Positions 1 to 8,621 of a DNA stretch of 64,000 bases are shown piece by piece (the first letter of the stretch is position 1; each line of letters starts with the position of its first letter). The notes under the pieces were generated by a model. The model was not told the origin of the DNA, searched no databases, and saw only the letters and a list, made by a program, of their open reading frames with translations. The position numbers were made by a program, and so were the translations under genes. Origin of the DNA: Synechococcus sp. KORDI-52 (GTDB lineage: Bacteria > Cyanobacteriota > Cyanobacteriia > PCC-6307 > Cyanobiaceae); assembly GCF_000737595.1 (NCBI RefSeq), contig NZ_CP006271.1, positions 1,054,001 through 1,118,000 of the forward strand, written 5' to 3'.

Positions 1-301
1 CCAGCTGGGCTGGCCTGTCCATCACCAGATAGATCGCTGCCCCGCGGTGAGACGGTTCCGGCCAGCGCCAGAAACTCATCGCCAGGGGGGTCAGGGCCAG
101 TGGATCGATGGCCGCAGCGTCGTCGTCGGGGCTGCCGCCGAACAGATCTCCCTGGGCAGCGCCGGCGCTTTCTCCGCGGAACAGCGGCGCCTGATGGGCA
201 TGCAGCCGCTGTTGCCAGGCGAGCAGCTGCTCCCGTTGCAGGGGCAGGTCGGGCCCGTTGCTGACGGCCAGCGCACCGGTGGAGAACAGATCCCCCTGCA
301 T
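1..301 (-). CDS. Conserved hypothetical protein, N-terminal part (runs off the window)
   Basis: The minus strand is open from an ATG at 301-299 to the window edge, giving about 100 residues starting MQGDLFSTGALAV. The ATG overlaps the TAA of the next upstream gene by one base (TAATG), which suggests translational coupling. The end of the visible part, AIYLVMDRPAQL, faintly resembles the start of a GIY-YIG nuclease fold, but the diagnostic region lies outside the window, so I assign no function. Other reading frames here give only low-complexity Arg/Gln-rich translations. Confidence 0.6.
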   Translation of the reverse strand, partial: MQGDLFSTGALAVSNGPDLPLQREQLLAWQQRLHAHQAPLFRGESAGAAQGDLFGGSPDDDAAAIDPLALTPLAMSFWRWPEPSHRGAAIYLVMDRPAQL

Positions 302-870
302 TAGGGCAGCGGCAGGCTGGGCCCGGCACGGCGGTTGCCAAAACTCACCCGGCCGATCAGGGCTTCCACGCTGCTGGCAGGAAGGCAGAGCCGGTCCTGC
401 AGATCGGCCAGATCCTTGAAACCGGCGTGTCGGCGCTCCCGCATCAGGTTGGCCAGCCGTTGTTCTGGCCAGCCAAGCAGCGCCAGCTGATCGGCGCTGG
501 CGTTGTTGAGGTCGATGGGAGCGGCCTGAGGCTGCGGTGGAGTGTCCCCATGCCACCGGAAGACGAGATGAGGGGTCCAGATCCTGACCAGATCGTTCGG
601 GAGCTCCAGCAGCCGGAAGAGATCATCGGCGCAGGCGAATTGCACACCACCTTGTTGCAGTCGCACCAGCAGATCGGCCGTGTCCTGGCTGCAGCCTGGC
701 AGCTGCAGCCACTGATCGCGGCTGGCGCGATTCACATCCATCACCCACGCAGGAGGCTCGGGCGCGATCGGTTCAGGCTGCGGCAACGCCGGCCGGGGTG
801 GCGCTGGCAGCTGCCCAGTGGCCTGCAGCACCCTCCTGGCCAGGGGATCCAACCAGTGGCTGCGGGGCAT
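301..870 (-). CDS. Helix-hairpin-helix (ComEA-like) protein
   Basis: A 189-residue protein with two ComEA-like helix-hairpin-helix segments. The first is near residues 46-95 (VNRASRDQWLQLPG...), the second near 118-170 (IDLNNASADQLALLGWPEQ...). Such domains usually bind DNA non-specifically. There is no clear signal peptide or membrane anchor, so a DNA-uptake role is not implied. It sits upstream of, and overlaps by one base, the gene running off the window's left edge. Role unknown beyond probable DNA or protein binding. Confidence 0.7.
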   Translation of the reverse strand: MPRSHWLDPLARRVLQATGQLPAPPRPALPQPEPIAPEPPAWVMDVNRASRDQWLQLPGCSQDTADLLVRLQQGGVQFACADDLFRLLELPNDLVRIWTPHLVFRWHGDTPPQPQAAPIDLNNASADQLALLGWPEQRLANLMRERRHAGFKDLADLQDRLCLPASSVEALIGRVSFGNRRAGPSLPLP

Positions 871-918
871 GCTGCTCAGCAGGAGTGGGCTGACATTAAC
901 GAGGGCGCAAGGGCTGCG

Positions 919-1233
919 TCAGCGCAGCTGGCGCACGAGATCCTCACAACCCCCCTGTTCGTCGATGTAGCGGCGCATCAGATCGTCGTAGCCCGGAGCG
1001 CTTTGCACCTCCTCACGGTCAGCGTCGCTCACTCCTTTGCTGGTTAAAAAGCGATTAGCGATGTCTTGGGCCTGGACGGCCTTCATTTGATTGGTTTCGA
1101 TCAGGCAGCGGGCATTGGCCTCAGCGATGGTCACCAGGGCGGTGGTGCGTTCGCTTGCGGCGAAGACTGCCTGTTGAATGAGGCTGCTGACGCTGAGAGC
1201 CACCAGGGCTGCGGTGGCGGCGCGTTGGACCAT
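919..1233 (-). CDS. Small secreted hypothetical protein
   Basis: A 104-residue protein with a hydrophobic N-terminus ending in an Ala-rich stretch (residues about 5-26, SSLIQQAVFAAS), compatible with a signal peptide. The rest is polar and predicted mostly helical, with two cysteines that could pair in the periplasm. I recognise no domain. It lies 38 bp downstream of the LuxR-type regulator on the same strand. Confidence 0.55.
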   Translation of the reverse strand: MVQRAATAALVALSVSSLIQQAVFAASERTTALVTIAEANARCLIETNQMKAVQAQDIANRFLTSKGVSDADREEVQSAPGYDDLMRRYIDEQGGCEDLVRQLR

Positions 1234-1271
1234 GGCGTCAGGACCGCTCGAAGTCCCCTCAGGATGGTCCT

Positions 1272-2006
1272 TCAGGTGGAGGGGGTCCAGCGGGGAATCG
1301 GCAGTGGTGGATCTACCAGGTTCCGCTGAAACGCCATCAGCACCGCCTGGGTGCGACTTTTGGCATCGAGTTTGCGCAGCAGCCCAGTGACGCAGTGCTT
1401 GGTGGTTTCAACCGAGAGGTGCAGCTGATCGGCAATCTCCCGATTGCTGAGGCCTTTGCAAAGACCGCGCAGCACGTCTTCCTCCCGCAGGCTCAGCACA
1501 TCACTGAGGGGATGACCGACGCCTTTGACGCAGCGGTCGTGGTTGGCCACTCCGGCAATCACTGGATCCATGTGGCTGCCATCGCTCTCCATGGCGCGCA
1601 GAACGCTGAGCAGCCCGCCATTGCCGATCCGCTCATGGCTGCAGAGCCCCTCGCATTGCGCCTTGGCCGCGGCGTGAATTGTGCTGAGTAACGGCCGTTG
1701 AATCAGCATCAGGCAACGCAGGGACGGCTGCTGGGCCTTGACGGCCGCCACCAGGGAGGGGCCATTACCGCGCTCGAGCTGGTCGCTGCAGATCAGCAGA
1801 TCAGCGGCCGTGCTGCTGAGGCAGGCGAGGGCTTCCGCTTCGGTGCTGGCGGCTCCTACCAGGGAGCCGATGCCATCGAGGCTGTGCACCAGGCCGCTGA
1901 TCAACACGCGATCGGCGCTGGCAACCATGATGCGACGCCCCTCTAACAGGGGTCGGTGACGCTGGGGAAGCTCACGCATCGCGCCGAGCTGAGCTGTGAA
2001 GTCCAC
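1272..2006 (-). CDS. LuxR/NarL-type response regulator with atypical receiver
   Basis: A 244-residue protein. The C-terminal part (about 170-230, LSLREEDVLRGLCKGLSNREIADQLHLSVETTKHCVTGLLRKL) is a classical LuxR-family helix-turn-helix for DNA binding. The N-terminal part (about 22-140) has the length and pattern of a receiver domain. At the usual phospho-acceptor position the segment reads DLLICSDQLERGNG, placing Ser rather than Asp at the aligned site with an Asp one residue later. It may be a phosphorylation-independent pseudo-receiver. It is divergently oriented from the DUF1825 gene. Target genes cannot be inferred. Confidence 0.75.
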   Translation of the reverse strand: MDFTAQLGAMRELPQRHRPLLEGRRIMVASADRVLISGLVHSLDGIGSLVGAASTEAEALACLSSTAADLLICSDQLERGNGPSLVAAVKAQQPSLRCLMLIQRPLLSTIHAAAKAQCEGLCSHERIGNGGLLSVLRAMESDGSHMDPVIAGVANHDRCVKGVGHPLSDVLSLREEDVLRGLCKGLSNREIADQLHLSVETTKHCVTGLLRKLDAKSRTQAVLMAFQRNLVDPPLPIPRWTPST

Positions 2007-2179
2007 ATCCTGAGGGCGGCCCGAAACTCACCATGAATGGGATGCCGCCGGAGGGTGGTGCGGGTCAGCAAGACCGTACAAAACCTCTCCGCTGATGCCA
2101 AGACAAGGTGCGGCGATCACCCCCGTTGCCGCTGGTGAATCCTTGGCAGACTTCCCTGAAGCAGTGCGCGACGCCGACG

Positions 2180-2509
2180 ATGGCCTTCTTCGATTCCGAC
2201 ATCGTTCAGGACGAAGCCAAGCGCCTGTTCAGCGATTACCAGCAGCTGATGCAGCTGGGCAGCGAGTACGGCAAGTTCGACCGTGAGGGCAAGAAGAAGT
2301 TCATCGAGACGATGGAGGAGCTGATGGGCCGCTACCGGGTGTTCATGAAGCGCTTTGAACTCTCCGAGGATTTCCAGGCCAAGCTCACCGTGGAGCAGCT
2401 GCGCACCCAGCTCAGTCAGTTCGGCATCACCCCTGAGCAGATGTTCGACCAGATGAACTCCACACTGGAGCGGATGAAGGCGCAGATCGAGCAGCCCCCC
2501 TCCAGCTGA
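2180..2509 (+). CDS. DUF1825 family protein
   Basis: A 109-residue conserved cyanobacterial protein starting [17 protein letters not shown], almost entirely predicted helical and charged. The open frame extends upstream to 2108, but that part is Pro/Thr-rich and unlike the family, so the ATG at 2180 is chosen. The family is widespread in cyanobacteria with no established function. It precedes tyrS by 59 bp on the same strand. Confidence 0.8.
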   Translation: MAFFDSDIVQDEAKRLFSDYQQLMQLGSEYGKFDREGKKKFIETMEELMGRYRVFMKRFELSEDFQAKLTVEQLRTQLSQFGITPEQMFDQMNSTLERMKAQIEQPPSS

Positions 2510-2568
2510 AACTGCCCCAGCTGAACCAGCACTCGTACGATCGCCAGCACCCGCTCGCTGCGCCCCCC

Positions 2569-3816
2569 ATGCCGGACTCCACCCCGTCGTTGCCGGATTG
2601 GCTGTCGCGGGGCATGGCCGACCTCTTCCCGGCCGGGGATCCCAGTGATGCGGATCAGGCGCTGGCAGCCCGGTTGGCCCAGGCCGAAAAGGAAGGCCGG
2701 CCGCTGCGGGTGAAGCTGGGCATCGACCCCACCGGCAGCAACATTCATCTGGGCCACAGCATCCTGTTCCGCAAGCTGCGGGCCTTCCAGGACGCGGGCC
2801 ACACGGCGGTGCTGATCATCGGTGATTTCACGGCGCGGATCGGCGATCCCACGGGCAAGAGCGCCACGCGGGTGCAGCTGAGCAAGGAGCAGGTGGCCGC
2901 CAACGCCTCCACCTACCTGCGTCAGCTGGGGCAGGACCAGCCGAAGGAAACGGCGCTGCTCGATTTCGAGACCCCGGGCCGGCTGGAGGTGCGCTACAAC
3001 TCCGAGTGGCTGGAGGGGATGGACCTGCCGGCGGTGATCGGCTTGCTGGGCACCGGCACCGTGGGCCAGATGCTGGCCAAGGACGACTTCTCCAAGCGCT
3101 ACGGCAGCGGCACCCCGATCGCCCTGCATGAGTTCCTCTACCCGCTGCTTCAGGGCTACGACTCAGTGGCGGTGAATGCGGATGTGGAGCTGGGCGGCAC
3201 CGATCAGAAGTTCAACGTGGCCATGGGCCGCGACCTGCAGCGCCACTTCGATAAGGGCACCCAGTTCGGCCTGCTGCTGCCGATCCTGGTGGGCTTGGAC
3301 GGGGTGCAGAAGATGAGCAAGAGCCTCGGCAACGTGGTGGGGCTGGAGGAGGACCCGCTCTCGATGTATTCCAAGCTGGAGAAGGTGGGCGATGGGGCGA
3401 TCGATGACTACGTCACGTTGCTCACTGACCTGGACCTGGCTTCGTTGCCGGAGAACCCACGCGAGAAGCAGAAGGCGATGGCCCTGGCGGTGACCGCCAG
3501 TCGCCATGGCCTGCCGGCAGCCCAGAAGGCCCAGAGCGATGCCGCTACCCTGGTGGGCGGCAGTGGTGATGCTGGCGCTGATGTGCCCGAGGCGTCGCTG
3601 GCGGATGTGAATTTCCCGGCCAAGGCCTTTTATCTGTTCAGTGCGGTGGGGATCTGCGCCAGCAGCAGCGAAGCCCGCCGTCAGATCAAGGGCGGTGCGG
3701 CGCGGCTGGAGGGGGAGAAGATCACCGACCCCAATCAGGAGTTCGCCTCAGCAGCGGAACTGGAGGGCAAGGTTCTGCAGCTGGGTAAGAAAACCTTCCG
3801 CCGCCTGGTGGCTTGA
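2569..3816 (+). CDS. tyrS: Tyrosyl-tRNA synthetase
   Basis: Charges tRNA-Tyr with tyrosine in the cytoplasm. The 415-residue protein has the class I signatures HLGH (60-63) and KMSKS (248-252), the [11 protein letters not shown] motif (91-101), and a C-terminal S4-type RNA-binding domain from about residue 350. The spacing and HLGH variant fit the TyrZ-like subfamily. The ATG lies directly after an untranslated spacer behind the DUF1825 gene. A G/C hairpin follows the stop codon. Confidence 0.95.
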   Translation: MPDSTPSLPDWLSRGMADLFPAGDPSDADQALAARLAQAEKEGRPLRVKLGIDPTGSNIHLGHSILFRKLRAFQDAGHTAVLIIGDFTARIGDPTGKSATRVQLSKEQVAANASTYLRQLGQDQPKETALLDFETPGRLEVRYNSEWLEGMDLPAVIGLLGTGTVGQMLAKDDFSKRYGSGTPIALHEFLYPLLQGYDSVAVNADVELGGTDQKFNVAMGRDLQRHFDKGTQFGLLLPILVGLDGVQKMSKSLGNVVGLEEDPLSMYSKLEKVGDGAIDDYVTLLTDLDLASLPENPREKQKAMALAVTASRHGLPAAQKAQSDAATLVGGSGDAGADVPEASLADVNFPAKAFYLFSAVGICASSSEARRQIKGGAARLEGEKITDPNQEFASAAELEGKVLQLGKKTFRRLVA

Positions 3817-3824
3817 GTCGCCGG

Positions 3825-3848
3825 ATCTCCCCCTTTTGGGGGATCCGC
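3825..3848 (+). terminator. Hairpin after tyrS
   Basis: The sequence CCCCC-TTTT-GGGGG with partly complementary flanks (GGATCT and ATCC) follows the tyrS stop by about 10 bp. It can fold into a short strong hairpin but lacks a run of U after the stem, so it is a weak terminator candidate. Confidence 0.35.
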
Positions 3849-3893
3849 CGCAAGAGATCTGGCGCGATGGTGCGTTCATCCGAGCGAAGAACG

Positions 3894-4880
3894 ATGCCAG
3901 CGCTAGCCCTTGAAACTGAGTTCAGATCCGATCAGCAAATCACTGCTGATTTCTTGTCTTACATGCAATCGAAATCGTCAGGCCGCGTCGCTTATGACGT
4001 TGAACCGTCGCGGCTGACCGGGGGGTTCGATGCCCGGCTGTATCGCTTCAAGCTTGTTGGTCAGGAACCAAGAGTGCTTCGGATTCTGCGTCCAGCGCGT
4101 GAGGTGGAGGAGCTTTTGCATCATCAGGTTGTTCATCAGATCCTGAATCAGCAGGGCCTGAAGGTTCCTGTGATTCATCACGTGTGTGCAGATCAATCAG
4201 TCCTGGGGGGTGTCTTTGCGGTGATGGATCTGGTGCCGGGTGACCCGTTGTTTGAGCAGAAACCGGAGGTCTTTGCCTCGATCTTGGGGGAGTCGATGGC
4301 CCGCATGCATGAGCTGGATGTGAGGCCTATTGTTGAGTCGTTCAGGCGGGCTGGTGTTCCGGATGAGCGGTTTCTAAGCCCTGTTGTTCATCAAAAGGCA
4401 TTGGATTTTGTTGAGCAGACGACCCCCTGGGCTGCTGATCTGATGGTTTGGCTTCGTGATCATTTACCCCTCGATGGTGACGATCTTGCTGTGATTCATG
4501 GTGACTATCACGCAGGTAATGTGATGTTTAGAGATGGTGCTGTTTCAGGCTTGCTGGATTGGGACTTTCGGATCTCTGATCCTGCTTTGGATCTGGCCTC
4601 GACGATGAATATTCATCTGATTTTTACTCGCCAGATTGATCCGACAGTTTCACCTCATCTTTGTGAACAGTTCGTTGATGGAGTTCTTGGGGCGTATCAA
4701 GTGATCAGGCCCCTGAATCATCAGCGCATCAAGCTTTTTCGTGTTTTTCACATCTTCCGGGTGTTAGCCCTCGGTGTGGCTGGTATCGGCCCCGAATTCC
4801 TGCGCAAGCCGTCATCACAATGCGAGTATCTGGCCTTCATTGAGCGAATGACCGGCCTCACGTTGTCACCATTAGCCTGA
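3894..4880 (+). CDS. APH/choline-kinase-like phosphotransferase
   Basis: A protein-kinase-like small-molecule phosphotransferase of about 328 residues. The catalytic loop HGDYHAGN is at about 202-209 and the metal-binding DWD at about 222-224, both typical of the aminoglycoside phosphotransferase superfamily. The substrate is unknown; members act on sugars, choline, homoserine or antibiotics. ATG 3894 (MPALALETEF) gives the most plausible N-terminus; ATG 3867 is also in frame. Its codon use is noticeably more T-rich than tyrS or pyrF, hinting at a different history. Confidence 0.75.
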   Translation: MPALALETEFRSDQQITADFLSYMQSKSSGRVAYDVEPSRLTGGFDARLYRFKLVGQEPRVLRILRPAREVEELLHHQVVHQILNQQGLKVPVIHHVCADQSVLGGVFAVMDLVPGDPLFEQKPEVFASILGESMARMHELDVRPIVESFRRAGVPDERFLSPVVHQKALDFVEQTTPWAADLMVWLRDHLPLDGDDLAVIHGDYHAGNVMFRDGAVSGLLDWDFRISDPALDLASTMNIHLIFTRQIDPTVSPHLCEQFVDGVLGAYQVIRPLNHQRIKLFRVFHIFRVLALGVAGIGPEFLRKPSSQCEYLAFIERMTGLTLSPLA

Positions 4881-4938
4881 CTATCCGGTGAGATTGAACA
4901 ACCGTTGAGATGCGCTGGTCGGCGCGACAGGATGGACT

Positions 4939-5682
4939 TTGGATCATTCGCTTGCCTTGGCTCCGTCGCTCTCTGCTGACCCCGCCGATCGGATCATCGT
5001 GGCCCTCGATGGAATGGCCCCGGATCAGGCGCTGCGCTTTGCCGCCCAGGTGGATGGGCTGCGCTGGGTGAAGGTGGGCCTGGAGCTGTTCGTGCAGGCG
5101 GGGCCTGAGGTGGTGGCCCAGCTGCGTGAGCAGGGGCTGCGGGTGTTCCTCGACCTCAAATTTCACGACATCCCGGCCACGATGGCCGGTGCTTGCCGGC
5201 GGGCAGCGGCGCTGGGGGCCGAGCTGATCACGGTGCATGCCTGCGCCGGCAGGGAAGCGCTCCAGGCAGCCCAGGCCGCGGCAGAGGAAGGAGCCCAAGG
5301 TGCCGGTCAACCCGCACCCACCTTGCTGGCGGTGACGGTGCTCACCAGCTGGGAGGAGCAACGGCTGCAACGGGAGCTCGCCATTGCTCAGGGCATCGCC
5401 GAACGGGTGCCGGCGTTGGCGCAGCTGTCGGCGACTGCCGGAATCGGCGGTTGTGTGTGCTCACCCCTGGAGGCCGCGGTATTGCGGTTGAAGCACCCTG
5501 AACCGTTCGCGCTGGTGACGCCGGGGATTCGTCCCAAAGGTGCTGCTGTTGGTGATCAAGCCCGGGTAATGGCGCCGGCTGAGGCGATTACCGCGGGGGC
5601 CAGTCAGCTGGTGATCGGCCGGCCGATCACCAAAGCCGACGACCCCAGCGCCGCATTTGCAGCCTGTTGTGGGGAGCTTTGA
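4939..5682 (+). CDS. pyrF: Orotidine 5'-phosphate decarboxylase
   Basis: Last step of de novo UMP synthesis, converting OMP to UMP and CO2. The 247-residue TIM barrel has the signature DLKFHDIP with catalytic Asp72, Lys74 and Asp77, and the GLELF segment after Lys45. The C-terminal VTPGIRP and VIGRPI phosphate-binding loops are present. The start is a TTG at 4939; no ATG is available in frame upstream. It is convergent with plsY. Confidence 0.92.
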   Translation: MDHSLALAPSLSADPADRIIVALDGMAPDQALRFAAQVDGLRWVKVGLELFVQAGPEVVAQLREQGLRVFLDLKFHDIPATMAGACRRAAALGAELITVHACAGREALQAAQAAAEEGAQGAGQPAPTLLAVTVLTSWEEQRLQRELAIAQGIAERVPALAQLSATAGIGGCVCSPLEAAVLRLKHPEPFALVTPGIRPKGAAVGDQARVMAPAEAITAGASQLVIGRPITKADDPSAAFAACCGEL

Positions 5683-5732
5683 TCGGCGCGCTCCAATTTG
5701 TTGTGTGAGCTCGTTGTGATCAAGGAGCCAGC

Positions 5733-6344
5733 TCAGCCCTTGGCTTTCGCACCAATCTTGGGTTCGGTGCCCGCCAGCAGCCGCTCGATGTTGCTGCGGT
5801 GGCGCCAGAGCACCATCAGGCTGGCCACAAGCGACACCGCCACATAGGCGCTGCCGCCGCCGGAGAGCCCCATCATCACAGGCAATCCGATGGCGGCCAC
5901 AACGCTGGAGAGCGACACGACCCGGAAGATCGAGATTACGGCCATGAACAGGCCGAAGCAGGCCAGCCCCACCGGCCAGGCCAGGCCCAGGAACATGCCC
6001 AGGCCGGTGGCCACCGCCTTGCCCCCCTTCCAGCCCAGCCACACCGGCCAGATGTGACCCGCCAAGGCCGCCAGGCCCGCCAGCACCTGCACCCAGTCGT
6101 TCAAGCCAACGGTTTTGGCCAGCAGCACCGCCAGGGTGCCTTTGCCCACATCGATCAGGAACACCACCAGGGCGGGCCCTTTGCCCACGTTGCGCAGCAC
6201 GTTGGTGGCGCCGGTGCTGCCGGAGCCGCAGTGGCGCAGGTCGATGCCTTTGAGCCAGCGGCCGGCGAGGTAACCGCTGGGGATGGCTCCCAGCAGGTAG
6301 CCGATGGCCAGGAGCAGCAGTGAGGTTAGAGCTGTTTGGATCAC
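5733..6344 (-). CDS. plsY: Acyl-phosphate:glycerol-3-phosphate acyltransferase PlsY
   Basis: Integral membrane enzyme that transfers the acyl group from acyl-phosphate to glycerol-3-phosphate, starting phospholipid synthesis. The 203-residue protein has about five membrane helices and the family motifs GSGSTGATNVLR (about 40-51), GKGTLAVLLA and the WKGGKAVATGLG loop (about 104-115). The start overlaps the stop of the DUF3086 gene by four bases (ATGA), so the two are co-translated. Confidence 0.93.
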   Translation of the reverse strand: MIQTALTSLLLLAIGYLLGAIPSGYLAGRWLKGIDLRHCGSGSTGATNVLRNVGKGPALVVFLIDVGKGTLAVLLAKTVGLNDWVQVLAGLAALAGHIWPVWLGWKGGKAVATGLGMFLGLAWPVGLACFGLFMAVISIFRVVSLSSVVAAIGLPVMMGLSGGGSAYVAVSLVASLMVLWRHRSNIERLLAGTEPKIGAKAKG

Positions 6345-7354
6345 AGCAGATCGTCGTCGTCGAGGCGTTCACCCGGTCCGGCCGCGAAGGCCAGCCAGAG
6401 GGGGAACTGAAGCACAGGAATGTCCACGCTGCGCTCTGCGGCATCGATCAGGATCAGCGGCACTTCGCCCCGCTCCTCCAGCCTGTCGGCCCGTTCCACC
6501 AGGGCTTCGGGGCGTTCGAACAGCACGATGCCGCTGCTGGGGCCAAAGTCTTCTCGGCCAAGGCCGAGGGCGTCCTGAAGTCCGCGCCGCCATTCACCGA
6601 GCCGTTCGGGCCCACCAGCCAGCACCAGGCACTGGAACTGATCGCCGTAGAGCTCACCGATCACCGCGATCAGGGCGGCACTCACCAGGATGTTGCGCGG
6701 CCGGGTGCCGCGGCTGGGCTGGGCGCCACGTCCGCCTTGATTGAAGAACCAGTCCTCCAGCAGGGTCGTGTCGCGCGCGTCGATACTGCGCCGCAGGTTC
6801 CACGGGTCGGCGTAGACGTCGGGCTGTTTGAGGAACCGCTCCAGGGTCTGGCGGATCAGGGCTTCGTCGGGGCGGAAGGTGTCCGCCACCGCTGGAGGTG
6901 GTGTGCTCTCAGCGGTATTGACCGGCGTCGTAGTGCTGCCTGCTGCCTGATCCAGAGGCGAGGGCTGCACCACCATCGGCTGCACCACCAGCTCCAGGTT
7001 TTCCACGCTCTGCACCAGGTCCTGCAGGGCGCCACCCAGGTACTCCTGGAAGCCCTTCACGCGGCGCGCAATGGCATCGGATTGGCCGGCGAAGTTGGCC
7101 TTCAGTTCGGTCTCGAGTTGCTCTTTGCGGGAGGTCAATGCAGCGATCTCCGCCTTGAGGGCATCACGGCGCTCTTGCAGATCGTTGAGCGCCAGCTCCA
7201 TCACAGGATTGGCTTCTGCCGCGGTTGGATTGGAGTTGGTTTCGAACGGTGCTCCGCTGCTGGATTGCGCAGGGGCCTGCTCCGGCTCGGGTTCTGGCGC
7301 CTGAGGTGTCAGGTCGGTGTTGTCGGGCATTGCGTCAGCTGCCGTGCTCTCCAT
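6341..7354 (-). CDS. DUF3086 domain protein
   Basis: A 337-residue cyanobacterial protein. It has an acidic Pro/Glu-rich N-terminus (about 1-50), a coiled-coil stretch (about 55-95, LNDLQERRDALKAEIAALTS) and a globular C-terminal domain of the DUF3086 family (about 165-330). Function is unknown. It is upstream of and translationally coupled to plsY by an ATGA overlap. Confidence 0.8.
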   Translation of the reverse strand: MESTAADAMPDNTDLTPQAPEPEPEQAPAQSSSGAPFETNSNPTAAEANPVMELALNDLQERRDALKAEIAALTSRKEQLETELKANFAGQSDAIARRVKGFQEYLGGALQDLVQSVENLELVVQPMVVQPSPLDQAAGSTTTPVNTAESTPPPAVADTFRPDEALIRQTLERFLKQPDVYADPWNLRRSIDARDTTLLEDWFFNQGGRGAQPSRGTRPRNILVSAALIAVIGELYGDQFQCLVLAGGPERLGEWRRGLQDALGLGREDFGPSSGIVLFERPEALVERADRLEERGEVPLILIDAAERSVDIPVLQFPLWLAFAAGPGERLDDDDLL

Positions 7355-7461
7355 CCCTCCATTCCAGCCGACCAGACCGCAGAAAAACAGCTGGCATCAC
7401 AACTGAGATATGGGTGCACGAAATTGGATGGATATTCTCACGAATTCAACACGAAATCGTG

Positions 7462-7875
7462 CTATTGCTGGCTTGCGTTCGTGTTGTCTTTCGGCACTTC
7501 CAGTTTTCCCACCCGCAGTTCCAGCTGTTCCCGCAGCTCCTTGGAGCTGAACAGGATCGGCAGGAAGTGAATGCTCTGGGTTTCGCGGAAATAAAAAAGG
7601 CCCGGCAGCCAGGGGGCGAACAACCGCCAGCTCAGCCATTGGTCGTAGGGGAAGCGGCGCAGCTCGCGGCTGTTCTGCCAGACGACCAGAGCATCCTCCT
7701 TGAATTCCAGCCGCAGGCTGGCGCTCTGGATCAGCAGAAACAGGCCGAACAGAGCCACCACCAGGGTGGGCCAGGGGGAGAGTGGCAGCGGCAGCAGGGC
7801 CAGGCCAAGGGCTACAACCAGCAGCGGCAGCCGCATATCCGGTTCGAGGGTGACGGGGGCGGGGGGTGAACTCAT
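7462..7875 (-). CDS. DUF3119 family membrane protein
   Basis: A 137-residue protein starting MSSPPAPVTLEPD, with two closely spaced hydrophobic segments (about 15-50) followed by a soluble PH-like C-terminus (about 52-125, SLRLEFKEDALVVWQ...). This matches the cyanobacterial DUF3119 family. Its ATG overlaps the stop of the MlaE-like permease gene by four bases. The coupling suggests it works with that lipid transporter, an inference from context only. A long open frame extends upstream but is the antisense shadow of the permease. Confidence 0.8.
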   Translation of the reverse strand: MSSPPAPVTLEPDMRLPLLVVALGLALLPLPLSPWPTLVVALFGLFLLIQSASLRLEFKEDALVVWQNSRELRRFPYDQWLSWRLFAPWLPGLFYFRETQSIHFLPILFSSKELREQLELRVGKLEVPKDNTNASQQ

Positions 7876-8621
7876 GCTCCGAACAGCACCTGGGTAAGAA
7901 CAACATCCATCAGGGCCACCAGAATCAGGATCATCACCACCGCACCGGTGGTGCTGGTGCCCACCTCCTTGGGGCCGCCTCGGGTGGTGAGGCCCCAGCC
8001 GCAGGCCACCGTGGCGATGATCAGCCCGAACACAATGGCTTTCACCAGCATGAATGGCAGGTCGAGCGGGTCCATCCAGGTGCGCACCGAGGTCCAGAAG
8101 ACTGCCGGAGGGATGTTGTAGAGGGCCGTGCTGGTGAGTTGGCCCGACCACACTGCCACGAGAAAAAAGAAGAAGCACTGCACCGGTGCCATCACCACCA
8201 TCGCAATCATCCGGGGCACCACCAGGTACTCCACTGGATCGGTACGCAGCATCGTGATGGCATCGATCTGTTCGGTCACCTTCATCGTGCCCAGCTGCGC
8301 GGCGTAGGCGGTCGCCACCTTGCCCGCCAGAAGGCAGGAGGTGAGCAGGGGGGCAATCTCCCGGGCCAGGCCGATTGCCAGGATCCCCCCCACTGTTGAT
8401 CCCGCTCCTTGGCGGGTTAGTTCTGCGGCCACCTGAATGTTGAACACCGAGCCTGCGGCTACGGAGATGATCAGCACGATCAGCACGCTCCCTGGGCCTG
8501 CCTCCAGCAATTGATCGAAAAGCTCGCCACGGTTGATTCGGCCGCGCAGGGTCGCGGCCACGGCCTGGCCCCCGATCAACAGGCTGGAGCCCAAGCGTTT
8601 GATCGAGCGTGGCGTGTTCAT
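7872..8621 (-). CDS. MlaE-family ABC transporter permease
   Basis: A 249-residue permease of the MlaE/TGD1 family, which moves lipids between membranes with an ATPase and an MCE-domain protein. Family features are the conserved VAAELTRQGAGSTVGG and LAREIAPLLTSCLLAGK segments in the central part and about five membrane helices. The ATG at 8621 (MNTPRSIKRLG) overlaps the stop of the MFS gene. The ATPase and MCE partners are not in this block. In chloroplasts the counterpart imports lipids. Confidence 0.88.
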   Translation of the reverse strand: MNTPRSIKRLGSSLLIGGQAVAATLRGRINRGELFDQLLEAGPGSVLIVLIISVAAGSVFNIQVAAELTRQGAGSTVGGILAIGLAREIAPLLTSCLLAGKVATAYAAQLGTMKVTEQIDAITMLRTDPVEYLVVPRMIAMVVMAPVQCFFFFLVAVWSGQLTSTALYNIPPAVFWTSVRTWMDPLDLPFMLVKAIVFGLIIATVACGWGLTTRGGPKEVGTSTTGAVVMILILVALMDVVLTQVLFGA

